Source of the DNA: Allobranchiibius huperziae
GTDB lineage: Bacteria; Actinomycetota; Actinomycetes; Actinomycetales; Dermatophilaceae
Length of the DNA stretch: 64,000 bases
Assembly (NCBI RefSeq): GCF_013410455.1
Contig: NZ_JACCFW010000001.1
Coordinates: 2,186,929 to 2,250,928, forward strand
Reading direction: 5' to 3'
A program made the position numbers and the translations under genes. Positions 1-6,278 of this stretch are shown here, in pieces. Every line of letters starts with the position of its first letter. The stretch's first letter is position 1. The notes beneath the pieces were generated by a model, which ran no database searches, was not told where the DNA came from, and was given only the letters and a program-made list of their open reading frames with translations.

Positions 1-296
1 TCACCATCACCCAGTACCTGCGCCCGTCCCCGCGCCACCACCCCGTGGACCGGTGGGTGAAGCCGCAGGAGTTCGTGCACTGGTCCGAGGTCGCCGAGGG
101 GCTCGGGTTCAAGGGCGTCATGAGCGGGCCGCTGGTGCGTTCGTCGTACCGCGCCGGGCGGCTCTACGCCCAGGCGATGGAGCGCTCGGGACGCGAGCTC
201 CCGGCCAACCTCGCGCACCTGGCAGCCGCGGCGTCCTCCCCCGCACGCCAGGAGGCGGCGTCGCTCGTGGAGCGCGCCCTGCCGCACGTATCCTGA
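1..296 (+). CDS. lipA: Lipoyl synthase LipA, C-terminal part (5' end outside window)
   Basis: The reading frame is open from base 3 and ends at TGA 294-296. The visible peptide ([18 protein letters not shown], then KPQEFVHW and [17 protein letters not shown]) is the conserved C-terminal end of lipoyl synthase. This radical-SAM enzyme inserts two sulfurs into octanoyl chains on the lipoyl domains of pyruvate and 2-oxoglutarate dehydrogenase and of glycine cleavage H protein. The iron-sulfur cluster cysteines lie upstream and cannot be checked here. The next gene starts six bases after the stop, so the two are probably co-transcribed; lipA followed by a DUF4191 gene is a common actinobacterial order. 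Confidence 0.93.
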   Translation, partial: TITQYLRPSPRHHPVDRWVKPQEFVHWSEVAEGLGFKGVMSGPLVRSSYRAGRLYAQAMERSGRELPANLAHLAAAASSPARQEAASLVERALPHVS

Positions 297-301
297 CCTC
301 C

Positions 302-1090
302 ATGTCGGCGACACCCACACCCGCGAAGAAGAGCCGGTTCTCCCGGAAGAAGAAGAACGAGGCCTCCGGAGCGACGGCGGTCGACGGGGGCGAGCCGGGG
401 CGGATCGCACAGATCAAGACCCTCTACACGCTCGCGAGCAAGCAGAACCCGCGGATCCCGCTCTACCTGATCGGTGCGTTCCTGCTCGGGTTCGTCGTGC
501 TCCTGGTGATCGGTATCGCGATCCAGCACCCGATCTACCTGGGCATCCTCGGTGTCTTCCTCGGCGTCATTCTGGCGATGCTGCTCTTCGGGCGGTTGGC
601 GCAGAAGGCGGCGTACGGACAGCTCGAAGGGCAGCCCGGCGCGACGAGCGCGGCGATGAGCGGTCTGCGCAAAGGCTGGTACTACGAGCAGGAGCCCGTG
701 GCCGCTGACTCCGGTCGGGCGCGCAAGATGAGCGAGATGCAGAACGCCGCCATGGTCTTCCGCGCCGTCGGTCGCGCCGGCGTGGTGCTCGTCGGCGAAG
801 GCCCGCGCGGTGGCGCGACGAAGTTGCTGGAGTCCGAGCGCAAGCGGGTCTCGCGGGTGTCGGGACCGGAGGTGCCGGTGCACACGATGCGCGTCGGTGA
901 GGGTGACGACGCCGTGGCGGTGAGCAAGCTGACCGCCACGATGACCAAGCTGCCCAAGAAGCTCACCGATGCCGAGGTGCAGGCCGTCAACAAGCGGCTG
1001 CGGGCGCTCGGCGGCGTGAAGCCCCCGATCCCCAAGGGCATGGACCCGCGCGCGGCGCGGCCGGACCGCAAGTCGGCCCGCGGCCGCTGA
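302..1090 (+). CDS. DUF4191 family membrane protein
   Basis: The product is 262 aa. I chose the ATG at 302, six bases after the lipA stop; the longer open frame upstream only overlaps lipA. A basic N-terminus (KKSRFSRKKKNE) is followed by two adjacent membrane segments at about residues 52-75 (IPLYLIGAFLLGFVVLLVIG) and 78-97. A cytoplasmic domain follows, with the family-typical KGWYYEQEP and GRAGVVLVGEG motifs and a basic tail. DUF4191 proteins are nearly always found beside lipA in actinobacteria; their function is unknown. The last codons (GCGGCCGC TGA) form one arm of the hairpin listed at 1080-1183. Confidence 0.9.
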   Translation: MSATPTPAKKSRFSRKKKNEASGATAVDGGEPGRIAQIKTLYTLASKQNPRIPLYLIGAFLLGFVVLLVIGIAIQHPIYLGILGVFLGVILAMLLFGRLAQKAAYGQLEGQPGATSAAMSGLRKGWYYEQEPVAADSGRARKMSEMQNAAMVFRAVGRAGVVLVGEGPRGGATKLLESERKRVSRVSGPEVPVHTMRVGEGDDAVAVSKLTATMTKLPKKLTDAEVQAVNKRLRALGGVKPPIPKGMDPRAARPDRKSARGR

Positions 1091-1183
1091 CGGAGCGCGT
1101 AGCGCAGGTTGGAGGGCGAGCGCAGCGAGTCATCCGGCCGAAGCGGAGTGCGGAGGCAGCGGCCGCAGAAAGAACAGCCGCTG
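1080..1183 (+). repeat. Gene-end-copying hairpin element, copy 1 (after DUF4191 gene)
   Basis: The last ten bases before the DUF4191 stop, GCGGCCGCTG (1080-1089), recur exactly inverted as CAGCGGCCGC at 1157-1166. They are followed by AGAAAGAACA (1167-1176) and then a partial forward copy GCCGCTG (1177-1183). Between the arms lies a stretch containing GAGCGCAGCGAG. The same layout, with different stem sequence, follows glnA at 3387-3494. As RNA this would be a large stem-loop spanning the stop codon and could act as a terminator or 3' stabiliser; no U-tract is present. Confidence 0.7.
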
Positions 1184-1202
1184 CTCGTATGACCAGCCGC
1201 TG

Positions 1203-1343
1203 ACGTGGGCGACGCTTCGGGCCGAGCGGGCCACAACGAGCGCGTACGCCATGTGAACTGGAACGTTTGGAGCCGAGCGGGCCATAACGAGCGCCTACGC
1301 CATGTGAACTGGTCCGTTTCGGGCCGAGCGGGCCCAAACGAGC
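1203..1343. repeat. Tandem 51-bp direct repeat, about 2.6 copies
   Basis: Two full 51-bp units occupy 1242-1292 and 1293-1343, and a partial one precedes them from about 1203. Shared blocks are ACGCCATGTGAACTGG and CCGAGCGGGCC followed by AACGAGC. The array sits between the convergent DUF4191 and RDD genes, starting 10 bases past the RDD stop. The period is a multiple of three, so a 17-residue repeat (core AGHNER, RHVNW) can be read on the plus strand, but I see no ribosome binding site and consider it non-coding. Confidence 0.75.
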
Positions 1344-1352
1344 GATCAACCC

Positions 1353-1802
1353 TCAGCGCGTACGGACCAGGATGGTGCGCGCGAGCTTGTCGTGCAGCCC
1401 GCGCTGGTCGGTGTCGAAGATGAGCGCCGGGATGACCACGCAGAGCAGCACCGCGCGGATGATCGCGGCGACCGGCCCGGCGACCGCACCGTCGAGGCGG
1501 GTGACGCGTACGCCGACGATCCAGTGACCGATCGTCGAGCCCACGACCCCGACGAGCAGGATGTTCTCGACCGCGAAGACCAGCAGGGGCGCGAAACCGG
1601 AACTGCCCGACCCTCCCCAGCGGTAGCCGAGCAATCCGGCGGCGATCACGCTGCACAGCGCCCAGTCGATAATGAGGGCGAGGACGCGCGGCCCGAGACG
1701 AGCCACGGAGGTGACGCCCGACTCGGCACACCCGAAGCGCTTGCCCGGCCACCCGGTGTCGGCGGCGGGCTCCGTGGACGGTGAGGACTGGGGGGATGCC
1801 AC
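1353..1802 (-). CDS. RDD family membrane protein
   Basis: The product is 149 aa from a GTG at 1802 (VASPQSSPS); no good ribosome binding site precedes it and the start could be further upstream. A short polar N-terminus is followed by the RDD signature GPRVLALIIDW (Arg and Asp of the motif) in the first of three predicted membrane helices. The second helix contains LLVFAVENILLVGVVG and the third AIIRAVLLCVVIPALIF; the ending LHDKLARTILV is typical of the family. RDD proteins are often ion antiporters or accessory membrane proteins; the substrate is unknown. It is divergent from glnA, and this neighbourhood (lipA, DUF4191, RDD, glnA) is common in actinobacteria. Confidence 0.85.
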   Translation of the reverse strand: MASPQSSPSTEPAADTGWPGKRFGCAESGVTSVARLGPRVLALIIDWALCSVIAAGLLGYRWGGSGSSGFAPLLVFAVENILLVGVVGSTIGHWIVGVRVTRLDGAVAGPVAAIIRAVLLCVVIPALIFDTDQRGLHDKLARTILVRTR

Positions 1803-1853
1803 CCGGTCAGCGTAATGACCACGGTCCGGGTCCTGAGACCGGCATCCCAGCGT

Positions 1854-1891
1854 GTAACACCGGCGAAACGCTTCAGTCATGGGCGGGTAAT
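1854..1891 (+). promoter_or_regulatory. GlnR-like box upstream of glnA
   Basis: The sequence reads GTAAC, six bases, GAAAC, six bases, GTCAT, six bases, GTAAT. This matches the known actinobacterial GlnR layout (gTnAC-n6-GAAAC repeated); the first half is perfect and the second degenerate. It ends about 84 bases before the glnA start. A plausible -10 element TAGGTT lies at 1902-1907, so the box would sit just upstream of, or over, the -35 region, as expected for nitrogen-responsive control of glutamine synthetase. Confidence 0.6.
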
Positions 1892-1901
1892 CGCGGTCCG
1901 C

Positions 1902-1907
1902 TAGGTT
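1902..1907 (+). promoter_or_regulatory. Candidate -10 element of the glnA promoter
   Basis: TAGGTT fits a SigA -10 hexamer (TANNNT) and lies 68 bases before the glnA start codon, directly downstream of the GlnR-like box. No clear -35 hexamer is seen, consistent with an activator-dependent promoter. The start would be near 1914. This is inferred from spacing only. Confidence 0.35.
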
Positions 1908-1974
1908 CGACGCACCGCGCGTGGGTCTGCCAGCTGACGGCGCGCGGCCATTTTTCCAAAGCCATGGAGGTTTC

Positions 1975-3399
1975 ATGTTCAACACCAGCGATGAGGTCCT
2001 GAAGTTCATCAAGGACGAAGACGTCAAGTTCGTCGATGTGCGCTTCTGCGACCTCCCCGGTGTGATGCAGCACTTCAACGTGCCCGCCTCGACCATCAGC
2101 GAGGACTCGTTCACCGAGGGCGCGATGTTCGACGGCTCGTCGATCCGCGGGTTCCAGGCCATCCACGAGTCGGACATGAAGCTGATCCCCGACCCCCGGT
2201 CGGCGTTCGTGGACCCGTTCCGCAAGCACAAGACGCTGGTCATGAACTTCTCGATCGTCGACCCGTTCACCGACGAGCGCTACAGCCGCGACCCGCGCAA
2301 CATCGCGGCCAAGGCGGAGGCCTACCTGAAGTCGACCGGGATCGCCGACACGGCGTACTTCGGCGCTGAGGCGGAGTTCTACATCTTCGACGACGTCCGC
2401 TTCGAGACCAAGCAGAACGCCGGCTACTACTTCATCGACTCGATCGAGGGAGCCTGGAACACCGGACGCGCCGAAGAGGGCGGCAACCAGGGCTACAAGC
2501 CGCGCTACAAGGGCGGCTACTTTCCGGTGCCTCCGGTCGACCACTTCGCCGACCTGCGCGACGACATCGTCGCGGGGCTCGAGGGCGTGGACCTGAAGGT
2601 CGAGCGGGCGCACCACGAGGTGGGCACCGCCGGTCAGCAGGAGATCAACTACCAGTTCTCCACGCTGCTCGGCGCCGGCGACGACATGATGAAGTTCAAG
2701 TACATCGTGAAGAACACCGCGTACAACGCCGGCAAGACCGTCACCTTCATGCCGAAGCCGCTCTTCGGCGACAACGGCTCGGGCATGCACACCCACCAGT
2801 CGTTGTGGAAGGACGGTGAGGCGCTGTTCTTCGACGAGAACGGGTACGGCGGCCTGTCCGACATCGCCCGTTGGTACGTCGGTGGGTTGCTGAAGCACGC
2901 ACCGTCGCTGCTGGCGTTCACGAACCCGACGATGAACTCCTACCACCGTCTGGTGCCGGGCTACGAGGCGCCGGTCAACCTGGTCTACTCCGCGCGCAAC
3001 CGCTCGGCGTGTATCCGCATCCCGATCGCGGGCACCTCGCCGAAGGCCAAGCGCATCGAGTTCCGGATCCCCGACCCGTCGGCGAACCCCTACCTGTGCT
3101 TCGCGGCGCAGCTGATGGCCGGCCTGGACGGCATCAAGAACCGCATCGAGCCGCCGGAGCCGGTCGACAAGGACCTCTACGAGCTGCCCCCGGAAGAGCT
3201 GGAGAACATCGGCCAGGTGCCGGGTTCGCTGCCGGCCGTGCTGGACGCGCTCGAGGCCGACCACGACTACCTGACCGAGGGCGGCGTCTTCACCGAGGAC
3301 CTGGTCGAGACGTGGATCGATTACAAGCGGACCAACGAGGTGGACCCGATCCGCTTCCGCCCGCACCCGCACGAGTTCGAGATGTACTACGACATCTGA
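1975..3399 (+). CDS. glnA: Type I glutamine synthetase
   Basis: The product is 474 aa from the ATG at 1975, preceded by GGAGG with short spacing. It makes glutamine from glutamate, ammonia and ATP and is the main ammonium-assimilating enzyme. Visible family motifs are [35 protein letters not shown] (ATP/metal site), NRSACIRIP and [15 protein letters not shown]. The adenylylation loop [11 protein letters not shown] places the modifiable tyrosine at about residue 402, so activity is probably controlled by a GlnE-type adenylyltransferase, making this the GSI-beta type. Transcription is probably controlled by GlnR through the box at 1854-1891. The last 13 bases form the arm of the hairpin that follows. 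Confidence 0.97.
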   Translation: MFNTSDEVLKFIKDEDVKFVDVRFCDLPGVMQHFNVPASTISEDSFTEGAMFDGSSIRGFQAIHESDMKLIPDPRSAFVDPFRKHKTLVMNFSIVDPFTDERYSRDPRNIAAKAEAYLKSTGIADTAYFGAEAEFYIFDDVRFETKQNAGYYFIDSIEGAWNTGRAEEGGNQGYKPRYKGGYFPVPPVDHFADLRDDIVAGLEGVDLKVERAHHEVGTAGQQEINYQFSTLLGAGDDMMKFKYIVKNTAYNAGKTVTFMPKPLFGDNGSGMHTHQSLWKDGEALFFDENGYGGLSDIARWYVGGLLKHAPSLLAFTNPTMNSYHRLVPGYEAPVNLVYSARNRSACIRIPIAGTSPKAKRIEFRIPDPSANPYLCFAAQLMAGLDGIKNRIEPPEPVDKDLYELPPEELENIGQVPGSLPAVLDALEADHDYLTEGGVFTEDLVETWIDYKRTNEVDPIRFRPHPHEFEMYYDI

Positions 3400-3494
3400 G
3401 TAGTCGCGCAGGGAAAGGTGGGACCGGAGCGCAGCGAAGGTTCCGCCTTTCCCGGAGCGACGGATCAGATGTCGTAGAAAGAACAGCCATCTGA
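3387..3494 (+). repeat. Gene-end-copying hairpin element, copy 2 (after glnA)
   Basis: The last 13 bases of glnA, CTACGACATCTGA (3387-3399), recur exactly inverted at 3465-3477. The imperfect inverted repeat extends inwards over about 39 bases per arm (GTCGC, GGGAAAGG, GG and ACC also pair), with a loop of about 13 bases around GGAGCGCAGCGAA. AAAGAACAGC and a forward CATCTGA copy follow (to 3494). The predicted RNA is a very long stem that includes the stop codon. The architecture equals that at 1080-1183, but the stem bases are those of glnA. Confidence 0.75.
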
Positions 3495-3669
3495 CCGGGC
3501 ACGAACCAGTACAAAGCGAGGCGGGCACACGCCGCCCCGAGCAGAACGACGGAGCAGATGCCGTAGAAAGAACAGCCATCTGACCGGGCACGAACCAGTA
3601 CAAAGCGAGGCGGCCACGCGCTTCGAGCGGAGCGACGGATCAGATGCCGTAGAAAGAACAGCCATCTGA
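3465..3669. repeat. Tandem array of about 87-bp units containing an AGAAAGAACAGC core
   Basis: Three copies of a 28-30 base palindromic core occur at 3465-3494, 3554-3583 and 3640-3669. Each has the form CAGATG, then (C/T)CGTAGAAAGAACAGC, then CATCTG. The spacers of 60 and 56 bases share CCGGGCACGAACCAGTACAA followed by AGCGAGGCGG. The array starts inside the glnA hairpin element and ends next to the integrase remnant. It has no CRISPR-like regularity and no coding potential that I trust. Confidence 0.75.
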
Positions 3670-3679
3670 TACGCCCAAG

Positions 3680-3894
3680 GCGTTCACCGCCCCAGACAGA
3701 CACGAGTCCTCACGAGCTGCCGGCGCACTGCGTACGGCGGGTCGTGAGGACTCGTCTGCGTTCGGCCACATGCGCCCGTACGCATCGAGCGTGCGGGCGC
3801 AGCGCCTGGCTTGTGTGCCCGTCGGGGCCGCAACACGCGCAGCGAGGCCGACTGAGCTCAGAAGTCTCGCGAAACTGTGTCGAAGGTCACGAAG
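3680..3894 (-). pseudogene. Decayed tyrosine integrase, C-terminal remnant
   Basis: On the minus strand one frame reads LRDLRHSFARLLSSVG, later TLDAYGRMWPNADESS and RPAVRSAPAAREDS. This closely follows the C-terminus of actinobacterial phage/ICE tyrosine recombinases (DLRHTFASLL ... LGH ... TLDTYGHLWPD). The tyrosine nucleophile position (DAYGR) is present. The LGHxS segment is missing in this frame, but a shifted frame gives RRAHKPGAAP, so two compensating indels are likely. No N-terminal or core-binding domain remains upstream. I read this as a dead relic of an integrated element between glnA and the GH16 gene. Confidence 0.55.
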
Positions 3895-4219
3895 TGACGG
3901 TGCCGAGCCCTGAGCACCCTGCAGAAGGCCTACCCGACCGCGTCCACCGCCCGGCGCATGAACACTGCCTACTGGGCCCCGGTGGATGCGTTCTGCGCGT
4001 ATTGCGGCCATTCACAGATGAATTCGTGATTGCCGATGCTGAGGCCGGGTACGGGTCCATCTGCGTCGCCGCAGCCAAACCGATCCCCATGGCCAACCAG
4101 ATCGGCCGGTCCTACACGTCCCTGATATCCCAGCGCCCGACCCTGCGGCCGGGTTCGCAGACGCCGGCGGCCTCACTGTCGCTGCCGCCTGGGTCCAGGG
4201 TCGTGAGACTCACAAGACG
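3895..4219. other. Gene-poor stretch, no intact gene seen
   Basis: No frame gives a convincing protein. Short open stretches occur on both strands but lack ribosome binding sites, consistent codon use or recognisable motifs. Together with the integrase remnant next to it, this looks like eroded accessory DNA. Confidence 0.5.
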
Positions 4220-4342
4220 GTGTCGCGCAGGACTGACCGACCACCCACCCTCAAGGAGTGGGTCACCGCCGTCGCCTCCGCCGCGATGGGCATGTTCACC
4301 GCTGACCGCATCCTCATCCTCACCTCGAAGGAGGAGCTATGA
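4220..4342 (+). CDS. Possible small ORF overlapping the start of the GH16-like gene
   Basis: A frame that is open from about 4042 ends in LKEWVTAVASAAMGMFTADR and LTSKEEL, with its TGA overlapping the ATG of the next gene (ATGA at 4339-4342), the usual sign of translational coupling. The only start codon I can offer is GTG at 4220 (40 aa), without a good ribosome binding site; the upstream part of the frame reads poorly. It may be the tail of a truncated gene belonging to the decayed element rather than a functional peptide. I do not recognise it. Confidence 0.2.
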   Translation: MSRRTDRPPTLKEWVTAVASAAMGMFTADRILILTSKEEL

Positions 4343-5157
4343 AACGTCGCATCGTCGCCGTCTCAGTAGCCCTCACCCTGAGCACTGCAACCGCCGTCAC
4401 GCTCCCAGCGCACGCGGCCACCACGACCAACCACTACCGGAGACTGGTAGCCAACCTGGAGTTCAACCGCGGCAACGTGCCCGCCGGGTCACGGTGGAAC
4501 CCCACCGACAACTCCGGCGACCTCCCCTCGTCCAACCCCTATGCCTCGACGATGACGACCTACCCGTCCGGTTGGGGCACGCCGGCGCAGGGGTACTACC
4601 ACCCCGAGCGCACCATGTCCGTCGCGAACGGTGTGCTCACGATCAGGGCGCTCGGCACCCAGGGCACCGAATGGGGCGGCTCCGTCCTCCCGATCGCCAC
4701 CGACAACAAGGTCGGCTCCCGGCGCTATGGACGCATCGAATACCGGCTACGCGCAACGGGCGCGGCAGGACACTCGTTCGCCGCCTTCGAGTGGCCGTCC
4801 GACGACAACTGGGTGTACGAGATGGACGCCACCGAAGGCTTCGAAACACCCGGTACAACCGTCGGCGGCACCTATCACTACAACGGTGCGGCAGGACAGC
4901 AAGGCTTCACCGCCAGGCAGCACCAGCAGATGAGCAACTGGCACACCTTCCAGATCAACTGGTGGCCCGGCGGGCAGTCGGTGTGGATCGACCGGCGCTA
5001 CCTGGAGTACGACGACACCGCAGCCGGCCACCTCGCACCCACCCAGATCATGCGGTTCCTGCTGCAGACGAACAAGGCGTGGAACGGCACCCCGGCCAAT
5101 GGGTCCACCGGCACCGTGCAGCTCGCCTACGTGAAGGAATGGGCGTACAACAACTGA
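4339..5157 (+). CDS. Secreted GH16-like glycoside hydrolase
   Basis: The product is 272 aa from an ATG preceded by a strong AAGGAGGAG. Residues 1-26 form a Sec signal peptide (basic MKRR, hydrophobic core, cleavage after LPAHA). The mature protein has a beta-jelly-roll-like pattern with the GH16 active-site signature ExDxxE seen as EMDATE (Glu161, Asp163, Glu166), followed by a typical FQINWWPGGQSVWIDRRY strand. GH16 enzymes cleave beta-1,3/1,4-glucans or galactans outside the cell; the substrate cannot be told here. Length and the position beside decayed mobile DNA suggest an acquired accessory gene. A terminator follows at 5178. Confidence 0.8.
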   Translation: MKRRIVAVSVALTLSTATAVTLPAHAATTTNHYRRLVANLEFNRGNVPAGSRWNPTDNSGDLPSSNPYASTMTTYPSGWGTPAQGYYHPERTMSVANGVLTIRALGTQGTEWGGSVLPIATDNKVGSRRYGRIEYRLRATGAAGHSFAAFEWPSDDNWVYEMDATEGFETPGTTVGGTYHYNGAAGQQGFTARQHQQMSNWHTFQINWWPGGQSVWIDRRYLEYDDTAAGHLAPTQIMRFLLQTNKAWNGTPANGSTGTVQLAYVKEWAYNN

Positions 5158-5177
5158 CCTGACCCGCAAGGACGAAC

Positions 5178-5216
5178 GCGCCTCACGCTGGCACCTCACC
5201 GGCGTGGGCGCTTTCG
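5178..5216 (+). terminator. Hairpin terminator between the GH16-like and nitroreductase genes
   Basis: GCGCCTCACGC (5178-5188) pairs with GCGTGGGCGC (5202-5211) with one bulged base, followed by TTTCGTC. It lies 20 bases after the GH16 stop, between convergent genes. Confidence 0.6.
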
Positions 5217-5308
5217 TCATGCTCGACGCGTCGCTCGACGCGCGCCTTACCCCGGCCTGGTCATCGACGTTCGCCCCGGTGCGATCGTCCGGGCAGTCGG
5301 CCGTCGTC

Positions 5309-6013
5309 TCACCAGCAGTCGATGTGCAGGACCTCGTCGATGGGCTGGCGAGGCGCCGGCTTGAAGGTCGTACCCGTGAAATAGGCGATCGGCGTGAGCA
5401 GAGCCTGGTGCACGCCGTTGGGCAGCTCGAGGATCTGGGCGGCCTCCCGCTCGTACTCCAGATGCAACGTGGTCCACGCGGTGCCCAATCCGCGGGCGCG
5501 GGCGGCGAGCATGAAGCTCCATGCCGCAGGCAGCACCGAGCCCCAGATGCCCGCCTGGTTGCCGTCCGGCAGCGGTCCACCCGTGTCGATGCACGGGATG
5601 AGCATCGCGGGCACATCGCGCATCACCTTGCCCAGGTGAAGCACGCTGTCACCGACCCGTTGCTGGACGCGGGACCGGTCGGCGTCATCCGCGGCGAGGT
5701 TGCCGGCGAACCCCTCGGACGCGGCATAGTCCTGCACAGCCCGCCAATAGAGGTCGCCGATGGCGGCCTTCTGAGCCGGGTCCGTGACGAGGATCCACTG
5801 CCAATGCTGGCGATTGGAGCCGGAGGGACCCTGGAGCGCGATCGTCAGGCACTCCTTGATCAGCTCCAGGGGCACCGGCCGGGTGAGATCGAGACGCTTG
5901 CGCACCGCGCGGGTCGTCGTCAGCAGCTCGAACGGATCCAGCGGTGCCTGCCCCATGCCGCTCATCGCGTCGCTTCGGTGGCCGTCATTTCCCACATTCG
6001 AGTCGTCGATCAT
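5309..6013 (-). CDS. Nitroreductase family protein
   Basis: The product is 234 aa. I chose the ATG at 6013 because GGGAGG lies eight bases upstream; a start 20 codons earlier is possible but lacks one. The N-terminal part shows the FMN-binding pattern TTTRAVRKRLD and the family motif ALQGPSGSNRQHWQW. The middle has PAMLIPCID and GSVLPAAWSFMLAARARGLGTAWTTLH, the dimer-interface helix and flavin site of the nitroreductase fold. Such proteins are FMN-dependent NAD(P)H oxidoreductases acting on nitroaromatics, quinones or enones; the substrate is unknown. Transcribed away from the MMPL transporter gene. Confidence 0.85.
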   Translation of the reverse strand: MIDDSNVGNDGHRSDAMSGMGQAPLDPFELLTTTRAVRKRLDLTRPVPLELIKECLTIALQGPSGSNRQHWQWILVTDPAQKAAIGDLYWRAVQDYAASEGFAGNLAADDADRSRVQQRVGDSVLHLGKVMRDVPAMLIPCIDTGGPLPDGNQAGIWGSVLPAAWSFMLAARARGLGTAWTTLHLEYEREAAQILELPNGVHQALLTPIAYFTGTTFKPAPRQPIDEVLHIDCW

Positions 6014-6278
6014 GCGCTCATCCTCCCGGGTCCTGCTCTGTTGCGCTGAGGGTGTCGGTGGGTGATGGTCCAATCAGCTCTTCAGCGCACACCGATCCCG
6101 ATGTGGAGACCCGAGCAATGCAGCTGTCCGACCGCTCGACCCGGAACCGCTGCCGGCGGGAGGCCGCTCGTCGCGGTCGAAATCTCTGTGCAAGATCGGG
6201 TGCGATGCAGGAAACTTGCCCCGTTGCCGCACGTGCCCGCCACCTCGAGATTCATCGCGCCGTCACCCGGGAGATCTC

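Noticed and set aside
1205-1423. Small protein with 17-residue repeats
   Set aside because: The repeat is explained by the 51-bp DNA repeat, the frame runs into the antisense of the RDD gene, and there is no start signal.
3465-3669. CRISPR array
   Set aside because: Only three repeats, spacers are nearly identical to each other rather than unique, and no cas genes are nearby.
3744-5162. 472-codon plus-strand frame covering the gap and the GH16-like gene
   Set aside because: Its sequence is Arg/Ser/Pro-rich and out of frame with the clear signal peptide and GH16 motifs; only the frame from 4339 is real.
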